A stretch of DNA of 64,000 bases, taken from the NCBI RefSeq assembly GCF_030848505.1, contig NZ_JAVDDU010000001.1, positions 1 to 64,000 of the forward strand. Reading direction: 5' to 3'. The notes below the pieces were generated by a model that did no database searches, was not told the DNA's origin, and was given only the letters and a program-made list of their open reading frames with translations. Both the position numbers and the translations under genes were made by a program. Below, in pieces: positions 9,083 to 17,208 of the stretch (within the stretch, counting starts at the first letter, position 1; the number at the start of each line of letters is the position of its first letter). Origin of the DNA: Marinimicrobium hydrolyticum (lineage in GTDB: Bacteria > Pseudomonadota > Gammaproteobacteria > Pseudomonadales > Cellvibrionaceae).

Positions 9083-9440
9083 GGTGAGCATCCTTTATTT
9101 TGTTTTTGAAGTATCTTAAAAGAACTAGTAGGTCGAACGGCTACTAAGTTAAAACTTTGTGGCGAAATTTCAAGTTTTTTAACGCTATTTGGGTAAAAAA
9201 AATGGTTTTTTTTGCTCTTTTTTTTAAAAACCGAATGAATTCTTAGTTTTTGGGGCAAATCCGAGCCCGCACAGTAAATTTTTATGATTTCGTGAGTGTC
9301 TGCATAAAAGCCATTAATGGGTTTAAAAAGGCGCTGAAGTTTAGTGATCACAATGTGTCGCAACCAGGACGATAGCTGTATATAATCCCAGTAAAAGTGG
9401 TGCTTTGCACCATGCAGTATTGACTAAAATGAAGGTTTAA
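9083..9440. other. AT-rich divergent promoter region
   Basis: This 358-bp gap between the AlgP-like gene and dinB is far more AT-rich than the surrounding DNA. Homopolymer runs dominate 9170-9235: eight A at 9195-9202, TGG, eight T at 9206-9213, then eight T at 9218-9225 and five A. Such tracts bend DNA and favour nucleoid-protein binding. The right part carries the dinB operator. No gene is supported. Confidence 0.6.
9376..9391 (+). promoter_or_regulatory. LexA (SOS) box of dinB
   Basis: CTGTATATAATCCCAG fits the gammaproteobacterial LexA consensus CTGT-N8-ACAG with one mismatch in the right half. It includes a TATAAT that may be the -10 element, so LexA would block the promoter directly. 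It lies 49 bp upstream of the dinB ATG, as expected for an SOS gene. Confidence 0.65.
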
Positions 9441-10556
9441 ATGCGGAAAATTATCCATTGCGATGCGGATTGTTTCTTTGCCGCCATTGAGATGCGCGAT
9501 GACCCAAGTCTGCGTCACCGGCCGATGGCCGTGGGCGGTTCGGCGGAACGACGCGGGGTAATTTCCACGTGTAATTATGAGGCCCGGCGTTACGGTATTC
9601 ATTCTGCGATGGCTTCCGCCCACGCACAGCGCCTGTGTCCAGACTTATTGATCGTTCCGCATCGCATGGAAGCCTATCGAGAGGCTTCGCAGGCTTTGCG
9701 GCAGATATTCTTCCAATACACCGAGCGGGTAGAGCCCCTGTCCTTGGATGAAGCATTTCTCGATGTGAGCGAAAGTACGCACTGTCAGGGCAGTGCCACG
9801 CGCATCGCAGAACACATTCGTGCCCAGGTTAAGGCGAATATTGGCATCAGTGTTTCCGCCGGAGTAGCGGGCAATAAGTTTTTGGCTAAAATTGCCAGCG
9901 ATTGGCGCAAACCGGATGGTTTGTTTGTGATTCGTCCGGACCAGACGGATGAGTTTGTTCGCCAACTGCCAGTACGATTGATTCCCGGTGTGGGCAAGGC
10001 CACGGCCGGGCGACTCGCTCTTTTGGGCGTGGAGTTTTGTAGTGATTTGCAGAAATTCAGTGTTTTTGAACTCAGCGAGCACTTTGGGGTCTTTGGAGAA
10101 CGTCTGTATAAGCTTTGCCGCGGCCAGGATGAGCGACCGGTAACCATTGGCCGTCGGAGAAAGTCCCTCAGTGTCGAGCACACCTATCCCAGTGACTTGC
10201 CCGATTTGCCCAGTTGCCTGAACCAACTACCAGCGCTTTTGCAGGATATGCAGAGACGTCTGCGCCGCTTGCAGGATGATTACCTGGTAGTGAAAGCGTT
10301 CGTGAAGTTGAAGTTCGATGATTTCACGCTCACCACCCTGGAGCGGAGCGGCAGTGACTTACGCAGGGACACTTATCAAGAGCTGTGCGCGCAAGCCTAT
10401 GCCCGTTACAACCGGCCGGTGCGTCTGTTGGGAGTGGGGGTGCGATTTGTGGATTTGCGAGAGGATCAGGCATTCCACCAGCTGGATTTGTTCTCGGAAA
10501 CCACGGAGCAGCGAGTCGCTGAAACTCCTGGTTCCTATTCGGTAGGAAGACGTTAG
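9441..10556 (+). CDS. dinB: DNA polymerase IV (error-prone Y-family)
   Basis: This 371-residue protein is the Y-family translesion polymerase. The metal-binding Asp is D8 (IIHCDADCFFAAIE), followed by the Phe-Phe steric-gate region, and the second acidic pair is in SLDEAFLDVS near residue 103. A helix-hairpin-helix (PVRLIPGVGKATAGRL) follows, then the little-finger domain. The C-terminal QLDLF at residues 347-351 is a sliding-clamp-binding motif, 20 residues before the end. The ATG start fits the family. An SOS box sits upstream. Confidence 0.98.
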   Translation: MRKIIHCDADCFFAAIEMRDDPSLRHRPMAVGGSAERRGVISTCNYEARRYGIHSAMASAHAQRLCPDLLIVPHRMEAYREASQALRQIFFQYTERVEPLSLDEAFLDVSESTHCQGSATRIAEHIRAQVKANIGISVSAGVAGNKFLAKIASDWRKPDGLFVIRPDQTDEFVRQLPVRLIPGVGKATAGRLALLGVEFCSDLQKFSVFELSEHFGVFGERLYKLCRGQDERPVTIGRRRKSLSVEHTYPSDLPDLPSCLNQLPALLQDMQRRLRRLQDDYLVVKAFVKLKFDDFTLTTLERSGSDLRRDTYQELCAQAYARYNRPVRLLGVGVRFVDLREDQAFHQLDLFSETTEQRVAETPGSYSVGRR

Positions 10557-10775
10557 GGCGCCAAACTATTGACGCCTGAAGGCCATGTAAGGGCTGATTT
10601 GTCCCGCAAGGCTCTTTGCTGGCGACCTGTAGCGTGGCGTAGAAATTGGTGGTCAGGGGGCGGCGAAAACTGATAGTATTCGCGATTAGCTTTATCGCTA
10701 GCAAAGCCGGTGGGCCTTCAAGCCCGCTAATAAAGCCCTTTTCAGTTGACAGATAACAAACGGGGAGTAAGCGCG

Positions 10776-11201
10776 GTGAGACGAAAGAAAGGCCGTAGCC
10801 AAGACGAAAGCAATGACATCGACCTGACACCCATGCTCGATGTGGTGTTCATTATGCTGATTTTCTTTATTGTGACGGCATCCTTTGTGCGGGAGATTGG
10901 TATTGATACCAATGTGCCCGAAGACACCGATCAGCCGCCACCGACCGATGCGGATCCCAATATCGTTGTGCGTATTACCCGCGATAACCAAATCTGGATG
11001 GAAAACCGCCGGGTAGAAGAGCACGCCGTGCGCTCTAATATTGAGCGTATGCGCGCGGAGCTGCCCGAAGCCACGGTAATCGTGCAAACTCATGGCGATG
11101 CCCATGCAGGCACCTACGTTGCCGTTGCTGATGCCGCCCGCGAGGCTAGGGCGCCGTCCGTAGTGCTCGTGCCTATGGATGAGCGCGGCGCTGCTCGCTA
11201 A
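10776..11201 (+). CDS. ExbD/TolR-like biopolymer transport protein
   Basis: A 141-residue ExbD/TolR family protein, the proton-channel partner of ExbB/TolQ/MotA-type complexes. The single membrane helix carries the family motif DIDLTPMLDVVFIMLIFFIV, in which the second Asp of LTPMLD is the proton-relay residue. The periplasmic part follows. The frame is open back to a TTG at 10746, but GGGGAG at 10762-10767 lies 8 bp before the GTG at 10776, and starting there gives the usual MRRKK-type N-terminus. No exbB or tonB gene adjoins it, which is unusual. A strong terminator ends the unit. Confidence 0.92.
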   Translation: MRRKKGRSQDESNDIDLTPMLDVVFIMLIFFIVTASFVREIGIDTNVPEDTDQPPPTDADPNIVVRITRDNQIWMENRRVEEHAVRSNIERMRAELPEATVIVQTHGDAHAGTYVAVADAAREARAPSVVLVPMDERGAAR

Positions 11202-11225
11202 GCGTTCATTCAAAAGCCGGATATT

Positions 11226-11260
11226 AAAAAACCACCGTGGTCACCCCCGGTGGTTTTTTT
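11226..11260 (+). terminator. Intrinsic terminator after exbD-like gene
   Basis: ACCACCG (11231-11237) pairs with CGGTGGT (11248-11254) across a 10-nt loop, with five A before the stem and a T-run to 11260 after it. It starts 25 bp after the exbD-like stop codon. Confidence 0.9.
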
Positions 11261-11347
11261 GTGCCTGCGTTCTGTGGGCCACTTTTCGTGAAAAGCCCGT
11301 CCCCCCGCCTATCGTACGTTAATTGAGTGCTCCGTAAGCAGGTCCTC

Positions 11348-11455
11348 GGGCAAGCGCAGGGTGAGTGTTCAGCAAACGTCGTGGACCCATCCATGGGGAC
11401 TGCCTCAAAAGGTCCCTCTTTTGAGGCTTGCTGAACACTCACCCTGCGCTTGCCC
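11348..11455. repeat. 108-bp element with perfect 28-bp inverted arms
   Basis: The left arm 11348-11375 (begins GGGCAAGCGCAGGG) and the right arm 11428-11455 (ends CCCTGCGCTTGCCC) are exact reverse complements over 28 bp. Between them, touching the right arm, is a second perfect hairpin: GCCTCAAAAG (11402-11411), 6-nt loop, CTTTTGAGGC (11418-11427). TCCT occurs one base before the left arm and directly after the right arm, a possible target duplication. It lies in the gap between the convergent exbD-like and aminotransferase genes. The form suits a MITE-like element or a structured RNA; there is no coding capacity. I see nothing else in 11261-11541. Confidence 0.85.
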
Positions 11456-11541
11456 TCCTAGCCCCGTGCTCTAGCCTTCTTTTTCACCAGTGCTGCAAAT
11501 TCTCATGCCTGCTCAGGCGTTTACGGCGGGAGGTGGTACTT

Positions 11542-12822
11542 TTAGGATTGCGCCAATTTAGCCCGTACCGATGCCAACTTCACGCAGATAACAAAGACCT
11601 TCATAGCGGAAACTACTTCGGAAACGCTGGGGACCGAAGGTGCAATGCGAATATTGCAGTCCTGAGGATCTTTTCCGTAGGGGAAAGTGGCGCCAGCTGG
11701 TGTCAGTTTTACACCCGCTTCCGCCGCCAGCTTTACGGTTTCCCGCGCACAGTTGGGGCGGGTGTCGAAGGACACAAAGTAACCCCCTTCAGGAGCTTCC
11801 CAGGCACCCAGGTCTGTGTCCGCAAAAGCTTCCTTCAGTGCACTTAACACCGCTTCAAATCGCGGCTGCAAAAGTTCTGCGTGAGCCTTCATATGGGCGA
11901 GTAGGGCGTCGCGATTGGGGAGGAACCGGGCGTGACGAATTTGGTTGACCTTGTCGGGACCTATGGTGCAGGTGCTCAAAAAGGCCTTCAGGCCCTTCAG
12001 ATTGGCCTGGCTGGCGTTAACAAAGGCCACACCGGCGCCCGCGTGGGTAATTTTTGAGGTGGAAGCAAACTGCAACACGGAATCTTCCGTCCCCAGGCGC
12101 TTGCAGGCGCTCATGATGCAGCTCAATGCGGGCGCGTCGTCGGTTAGATCGTGCACGGCGTAGGCATTGTCCCAAAATACGCGGAAATTGGGATTGGCGA
12201 TTTTGCCCAGCGCCGCAATGCGCTCCACAGTTTCATCGCTGTAGACAACCCCAGTAGGGTTGGAGTACTTGGGCACACACCACATGCCTCTGATAGCCGG
12301 GTCTTTTTTGATGAGTGCTTCCACCGCGTCCATGTCTGGACCCTGAGCAGTCATGGGCACCGTAACCATATCGATACCCAGCTGTTCGCACACAGTGTAG
12401 TGACGATCGTAACCGGGAACCGGGCAGATAACTTTCACGGCGCCATCGTGCTTCCAGGCGCTGTCCGGGCCGGTCAGTCCAAACTGGTGCGCGGTGAGCA
12501 TCATTTGAAACATTAAGGTCAGGCTGCTGTTGCCTCCCACCAAAACGTCGGCGGGGTCAACGCCCATGATATCGGCGCCGAGGCGTTTGGCCTCGGGCAG
12601 CCCATCCAGCCCACCGTAGTTGCGGCTATCGGTGCCATCCTCGGCGCGGTAGTTACCGTTTAAGATACCGTCCAGTGCATCGGACAGGCTCAATTGTTCC
12701 GGTGACGGTTTGCCGCGGGTCAAATCAAGGTTGAGGTTTTGCTCCACGATGGCTTTGTAGTCGGCGGCCAGTTCGCTTTCCCACTGGCGCAGTTGTTCAG
12801 GGGTCGCATGATCCAGTTGCAA
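11542..12822 (-). CDS. Class Ic aspartate aminotransferase (PLP)
   Basis: A 426-residue PLP enzyme of the aminotransferase group typified by Corynebacterium AspT (MocR-like aminotransferase family), which interconverts aspartate and oxaloacetate using glutamate/2-oxoglutarate. The N-terminus LDLTRGKPSPEQL is typical of the group. The substrate-site region MWCVPKYSNPTGVVYS is near residue 185 and the PLP lysine is in STSKITHAGAGVAF near residue 258. The ATG start fits the family's N-terminus. The extreme C-terminus (after VSEVVSAMKVF) looks ordinary. It is read toward the 108-bp inverted-repeat element. Confidence 0.93.
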   Translation of the reverse strand: MQLDHATPEQLRQWESELAADYKAIVEQNLNLDLTRGKPSPEQLSLSDALDGILNGNYRAEDGTDSRNYGGLDGLPEAKRLGADIMGVDPADVLVGGNSSLTLMFQMMLTAHQFGLTGPDSAWKHDGAVKVICPVPGYDRHYTVCEQLGIDMVTVPMTAQGPDMDAVEALIKKDPAIRGMWCVPKYSNPTGVVYSDETVERIAALGKIANPNFRVFWDNAYAVHDLTDDAPALSCIMSACKRLGTEDSVLQFASTSKITHAGAGVAFVNASQANLKGLKAFLSTCTIGPDKVNQIRHARFLPNRDALLAHMKAHAELLQPRFEAVLSALKEAFADTDLGAWEAPEGGYFVSFDTRPNCARETVKLAAEAGVKLTPAGATFPYGKDPQDCNIRIAPSVPSVSEVVSAMKVFVICVKLASVRAKLAQS

Positions 12823-12936
12823 GGTAGTACCTCAATGGTTGGTGGGCTTATAGGGAAGTGATTATAACTGTTTGCCTGACAATATTTAACCGGGGCGGCG
12901 CAGGTCGGCATTGAGGTTGAGAAGAGGAGGAATGCC

Positions 12937-12958
12937 CTGCGGGTTTCTAGACCCGCAG
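12937..12958 (-). terminator. Hairpin after the M48 protease gene
   Basis: CTGCGGGT (12937-12944) pairs with ACCCGCAG (12951-12958) over a 6-nt loop, starting 10 bp downstream of the M48 gene stop on the minus strand. There is no U-tract, so it is only a possible transcript end or RNA-stabilising stem. Confidence 0.4.
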
Positions 12959-12967
12959 TAGTGCTCG

Positions 12968-14878
12968 TTAAGAGTGCTCGCCCGCCAATATCGGGGGGAC
13001 AGGGCAATCAAGGCTGTCGGCCAATGCTCGGAACAATTCGGCCTCAATGGCAGTGACGCGATCATTGTAGAAAATCGCACGACTCATGGCCTTGAGCAAA
13101 GCCGGTTTTTCAAGTGGTTTAAGCCGTTTAAGCCGTTCAATAGCGCGGTCCAACTGCGTCAATTGGATTTGATTGCTCGGAATTAAAGTCAGATCAGCGA
13201 AGGGAAGCTCGGCGTTGGCCGCAGCAAACGCGCCCCGTGCTTCATCGGCGTCTCGGGCCCCAGCATGGGCGGTCAACGATAGCACCAATTCGCACTCACG
13301 CTGGCAATAGCGGAGCTTAAGTGTATTTCGAGTCGGCGTCTGCGCCTCAAGTTGCTGAAACACAATTCGGGACAGGGCCCATTCCATTAAGCTAATCCGT
13401 CCGTCGGCGGCAATCAGGTATTCAACGGTCTTTTTAAACTCCGCATACTGGCCTTTGGACAATTGCTTTAACGCGGGTAGAGCCAGTTCCAGCAAGGGTA
13501 AACGCCCCTCGGGGTTTGTGTCTCGAGCGGCCTCAGCGAGCGGCTTTAGATTCTCCCAGTCTCCGTCGGCCGTGACCTCAGCCAAGTGCTGCCATTGGCG
13601 TTCGCGCACCGCCTCATCCCGTGAGAGCAGTAAGCCGAATACCAAGGCGCGAGCGGCAAAGGTGTCGTGGGCCGCATCGCGCAGTTGCGTATCCAGGGAG
13701 GCGAGCAGTAGCTGGGCGCGCGCCAAGTGCTGCGGCATGGCTTGGCCGATGCTTTCAATACTAGCGTCCACCGCGTTGATGTCGGTGCTGCCGGCCTGAA
13801 AATTACTGGCTGGCGCGCTGCTGTCCGGTGAGGCTGTTTTTGCGCTGGGAGCTTGCCCATCCCACTGGGGCGCGATGCGCCGAATACGTTCATCCACGGG
13901 TGGGTGGGTGGCCATCATGCGATTAAAAGAACTTCCTACACCCTGACCAAAATACATGTGGCTGAATTCGGCGGCATCAGAGGCTTGCAGTTTTGAACCC
14001 ACAGAGGAGCCGGCAATTTTTTTCAGGGCGCCGGCTATACCGTCCGGGTTGCGGGTGAACTGCACGGCCGAGGCATCGGCGAGGAACTCTCGTTGCCGGC
14101 TCACCGCCGCTTTGATCCAGTTGCCAAAAAATGTACCAATGGAGCCGATAAGTATCAGTAACGCGCCCAGACTGAGAATCGCCATTTGGCTGTTGTCGCG
14201 ATTGGAACGGCGTGGACCACGGAAGTAGGCGCTGCGTAACATCATATGGCCCAGGAGGCTAATCACCAGTATGCCATTGAGCAAACCGACCAAGCGGATA
14301 TTCAAACGCATGTCACCGTGCAGTATGTGGCTGAACTCATGGGCAATGACGCCCTGCAGCTCATCGCGGTTGAGTTGTTCGATGGCGCCCCGGGTGATGC
14401 CGATAACCGCATCCTGAGGTGTGTGGCCGGCAGCGAAGGCGTTTATGGACTTTTCCTCCAGCAAATACACCGGCGGTACCGGAGTGCCCGAGGCGATGGC
14501 CATTTCCTCCACCACATTAAGCAGTTGGCGTTCGTCGGCACCGGCGCTGTTGAGGTTAATCAGCTTGCCCCCCAGGGCTTCGGCGACGGCTCGCCCGCCG
14601 CTGCGCAATTGCAGCATTTTGAACAGACCACCCATGCTGACAAAAAGCAACACCAGTGTGGCAATGACCGTTAAGGCCTGCCAGCCCACGACCGAGGTTA
14701 GTGCGGCCCAGAGACCCTGATCTTCGTAAGTGACGTAGCCGTTGGTGTTGAGACCAAGCATGACCACGGCGAACACCAAAGTGGTAATGGCGATTAAGGT
14801 TAGCGTCGCCAAGCTGAGCAAAAGCACCAGGCGGCGAGTGTTGCGCCTGGCGATGTCCTGGTGCTCGAAAAAGTTCAT
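12968..14878 (-). CDS. M48 family (HtpX-like) membrane metalloprotease
   Basis: A 636-residue inner-membrane zinc protease. Two N-terminal membrane helices (about 15-45 and 65-90) precede the M48 domain with the zinc motif HEFSH near residue 180 and the third-ligand motif REFLADASAV near residue 265. Two further membrane helices lie between them. Residues 350-636 form an extra soluble, helix-rich region not present in plain HtpX (about 290 residues). It follows a lemA gene, a pairing seen widely; the LemA-M48 pair is thought to act in envelope quality control. No stand-alone regulator is seen. Confidence 0.93.
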   Translation of the reverse strand: MNFFEHQDIARRNTRRLVLLLSLATLTLIAITTLVFAVVMLGLNTNGYVTYEDQGLWAALTSVVGWQALTVIATLVLLFVSMGGLFKMLQLRSGGRAVAEALGGKLINLNSAGADERQLLNVVEEMAIASGTPVPPVYLLEEKSINAFAAGHTPQDAVIGITRGAIEQLNRDELQGVIAHEFSHILHGDMRLNIRLVGLLNGILVISLLGHMMLRSAYFRGPRRSNRDNSQMAILSLGALLILIGSIGTFFGNWIKAAVSRQREFLADASAVQFTRNPDGIAGALKKIAGSSVGSKLQASDAAEFSHMYFGQGVGSSFNRMMATHPPVDERIRRIAPQWDGQAPSAKTASPDSSAPASNFQAGSTDINAVDASIESIGQAMPQHLARAQLLLASLDTQLRDAAHDTFAARALVFGLLLSRDEAVRERQWQHLAEVTADGDWENLKPLAEAARDTNPEGRLPLLELALPALKQLSKGQYAEFKKTVEYLIAADGRISLMEWALSRIVFQQLEAQTPTRNTLKLRYCQRECELVLSLTAHAGARDADEARGAFAAANAELPFADLTLIPSNQIQLTQLDRAIERLKRLKPLEKPALLKAMSRAIFYNDRVTAIEAELFRALADSLDCPVPPILAGEHS

Positions 14879-14923
14879 GATAGCGGTCCGTTAGCTCTCA
14901 CCAAATTATGAGAAATATTTTTA

Positions 14924-15520
14924 TTAAAAGGAGACTTTGGGCGCTTCCTGGATGGCGGCGCTGTCCGCGAATTCCAACAAAGAAGCGTCTTCACCGTGCC
15001 CGACCATGGGGGCTAGCATGACTTGCGGAAAGCTTTGTTTGTAGGTGTTGTATTCCATTACCGAGTCGTTGAACGCTTGTCTGGAAAAGGCGACGCGGTT
15101 TTCGGTGCTGGTGAGTTCCTCGGACAGCTGCGCCATGTTTTGTGACGCTTTCAGGTCAGGGTAGGCCTCCATCACCATGTTCAGTCGTCCCAGGGCACCC
15201 GTCAAAGAGTTTTCAGCTCCGGAAAGTTGTGCCATGGCGCCTTTGTCTCCGGGTGCGGCTTTGGCCGCGTTCAAACCCGCCAGCGCTTGATTGCGTGCCT
15301 GGGTTACCGCTTCCAGGGTTTCGCGCTCGTGCGCCATGTACGATTTGGCCGTTTCGACCAGATTGGGAATCAGGTCATAGCGGCGTTTGAGTTGCACTTC
15401 GATTTGCGAAAATGCATTTTGGAAACGGTTTTTCAGTGCTACCAAGCGGTTGTACACGGCAATGGTGAAGAAAAACAGTGCCGCGACAACCGCCACTATG
15501 ATGATAACTGTGATGTTCAT
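14924..15520 (-). CDS. lemA: LemA family membrane protein
   Basis: A 198-residue LemA protein: an N-terminal membrane helix (residues 3-24) followed by a long alpha-helical domain. The family core RLVALKNRFQNAFSQIEVQL then KRRYDLIPNLVETAKSYM is clear. LemA proteins have a short N-terminus outside or inside the membrane and form a helical bundle; the molecular role is not settled. It is 45 bp ahead of the M48 protease gene on the same strand, so the two are likely one transcript. Confidence 0.95.
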   Translation of the reverse strand: MNITVIIIVAVVAALFFFTIAVYNRLVALKNRFQNAFSQIEVQLKRRYDLIPNLVETAKSYMAHERETLEAVTQARNQALAGLNAAKAAPGDKGAMAQLSGAENSLTGALGRLNMVMEAYPDLKASQNMAQLSEELTSTENRVAFSRQAFNDSVMEYNTYKQSFPQVMLAPMVGHGEDASLLEFADSAAIQEAPKVSF

Positions 15521-15581
15521 GGTCCATCCTCTCAGTTTATTGTGTTTATACGTTCCGTTTTCCCTGACGTGTCAGGGTTTG

Positions 15582-16159
15582 TCAGTCTATGTATTCAAAT
15601 ACCCGCACTACTTTACTGGCGCCGCTGGTGTGACGAACAATTTCGGTCACTCGGTCGGCTTCCGCGCGGGAGACCAAGCCCATCAAGTAAACCGCGCTGT
15701 CTTCCGTAATCACTCGAATGCGTCGGCCTTCCACATCTCGGCTGGCCAGCAATTTGGTTTTAATTTTTGTGCCCAACCAGGTGTCCTTCGTGCGCGTGAG
15801 CATGGGGATGGGAGCTTCCACCTGTAATTCATTGTGCACTTGGCGCACGCTGTGAATATCACTGACGGTTCGCGCCGCCAGCTCACGCATTTCGGTGCTG
15901 GGAACCTGGCCAGTTAACAGAACCACGGCGTTGTAGCTGTTGACTTTGATGGGCGCTTCCTTAAGCCGCTCATGCGCCTTGCCAATGTTAACTTTGGCTA
16001 CGGTTTCGATTTGGTTGTCGTCCAGACGCGCGCCCAAGCTGCGTTTGCCGGGATTGAGTTCAATGGGTTCGCTGGTGGTGGCGCTGACGACTCGGGCACA
16101 GCCGTTTAACCCGAAGGCAATGCTGAGCAGGAGCATGATGGGAAGTAAGGCACGGAACA

Positions 16160-16160
<1 letters not shown>
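15582..16160 (-). CDS. BON-domain outer-membrane lipoprotein (DolP/YraP)
   Basis: A 192-residue lipoprotein with two BON domains, matching DolP (YraP), which sits at the inner face of the outer membrane at division sites and supports envelope integrity. The signal peptide ends in the lipobox LNGC (Cys near residue 21). BON1 covers about residues 50-115 (AVVLLTGQVPSTEMRELAA) and BON2 about 125-190 (AVYLMGLVSRAEADRVTEI). Its ATG overlaps the diaA stop in a TGATG and uses GGGAG as ribosome site, so it is translationally coupled to diaA. Confidence 0.93.
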
Positions 16161-16753
<593 letters not shown>

Positions 16754-16834
16754 TTATCGCTCTTGGTTGGGGTAAATCCACACTAGCCGTCGTGTCGAAG
16801 GCACTCGGCAGACATCTTATTCGGTGAGCTTGCC

Positions 16835-17206
16835 TCAGGCGCCAAACGCGTTTGGTAGCCAGGTAATTCCGTCGGGCTTCAGGCCTCGGTCGAAGGCCAC
16901 CACATCGAATCGGCACTGGACTTTGTCCGTTAATCGGCGTTGTAGCAAATAGTGTTGTGCCGCCCGGAGCAGTTTGTGCTGTTTGCGGGCATCCACACTT
17001 TCAGCCGCGCTGGCAAAACGGGCGTTGCTGCGCAGGCGTACCTCGACGAAGATCAAGGTTTCGCCCTGGCTCATGATTAAGTCAATTTCCCCAGCCTTGC
17101 AGCGATAGTTGCGTTCGCGGGGCTGCAAGCCCTGGCGCTGTAGGAAAGTTTCGGCCAGCGCTTCGGCCTGTTGGCCCTGGTTGTTGCTCGATGGCCAGAG
17201 GCTCAC
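16835..17206 (-). CDS. yraN: YraN family (UPF0102) endonuclease-like protein
   Basis: A 123-residue UPF0102 protein with the restriction-endonuclease-like fold signature GEIDLIMSQGETLIFVEVRL, whose acidic residues and EVR/EVK motif resemble a nuclease active site. Function in cells is unproven. It starts with GTG only 2 bp after the lpoA stop, so it is very likely translated from the same message. Its neighbours lpoA and diaA are the classical ones in gammaproteobacteria. Confidence 0.95.
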   Translation of the reverse strand: MSLWPSSNNQGQQAEALAETFLQRQGLQPRERNYRCKAGEIDLIMSQGETLIFVEVRLRSNARFASAAESVDARKQHKLLRAAQHYLLQRRLTDKVQCRFDVVAFDRGLKPDGITWLPNAFGA

Positions 17207-17208
17207 GG

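Noticed and set aside
9016-9363. 115-residue minus-strand frame across the AT-rich gap
   Set aside because: It runs through the start of the AlgP-like gene in another frame and is made of homopolymer-encoded Lys/Phe stretches.
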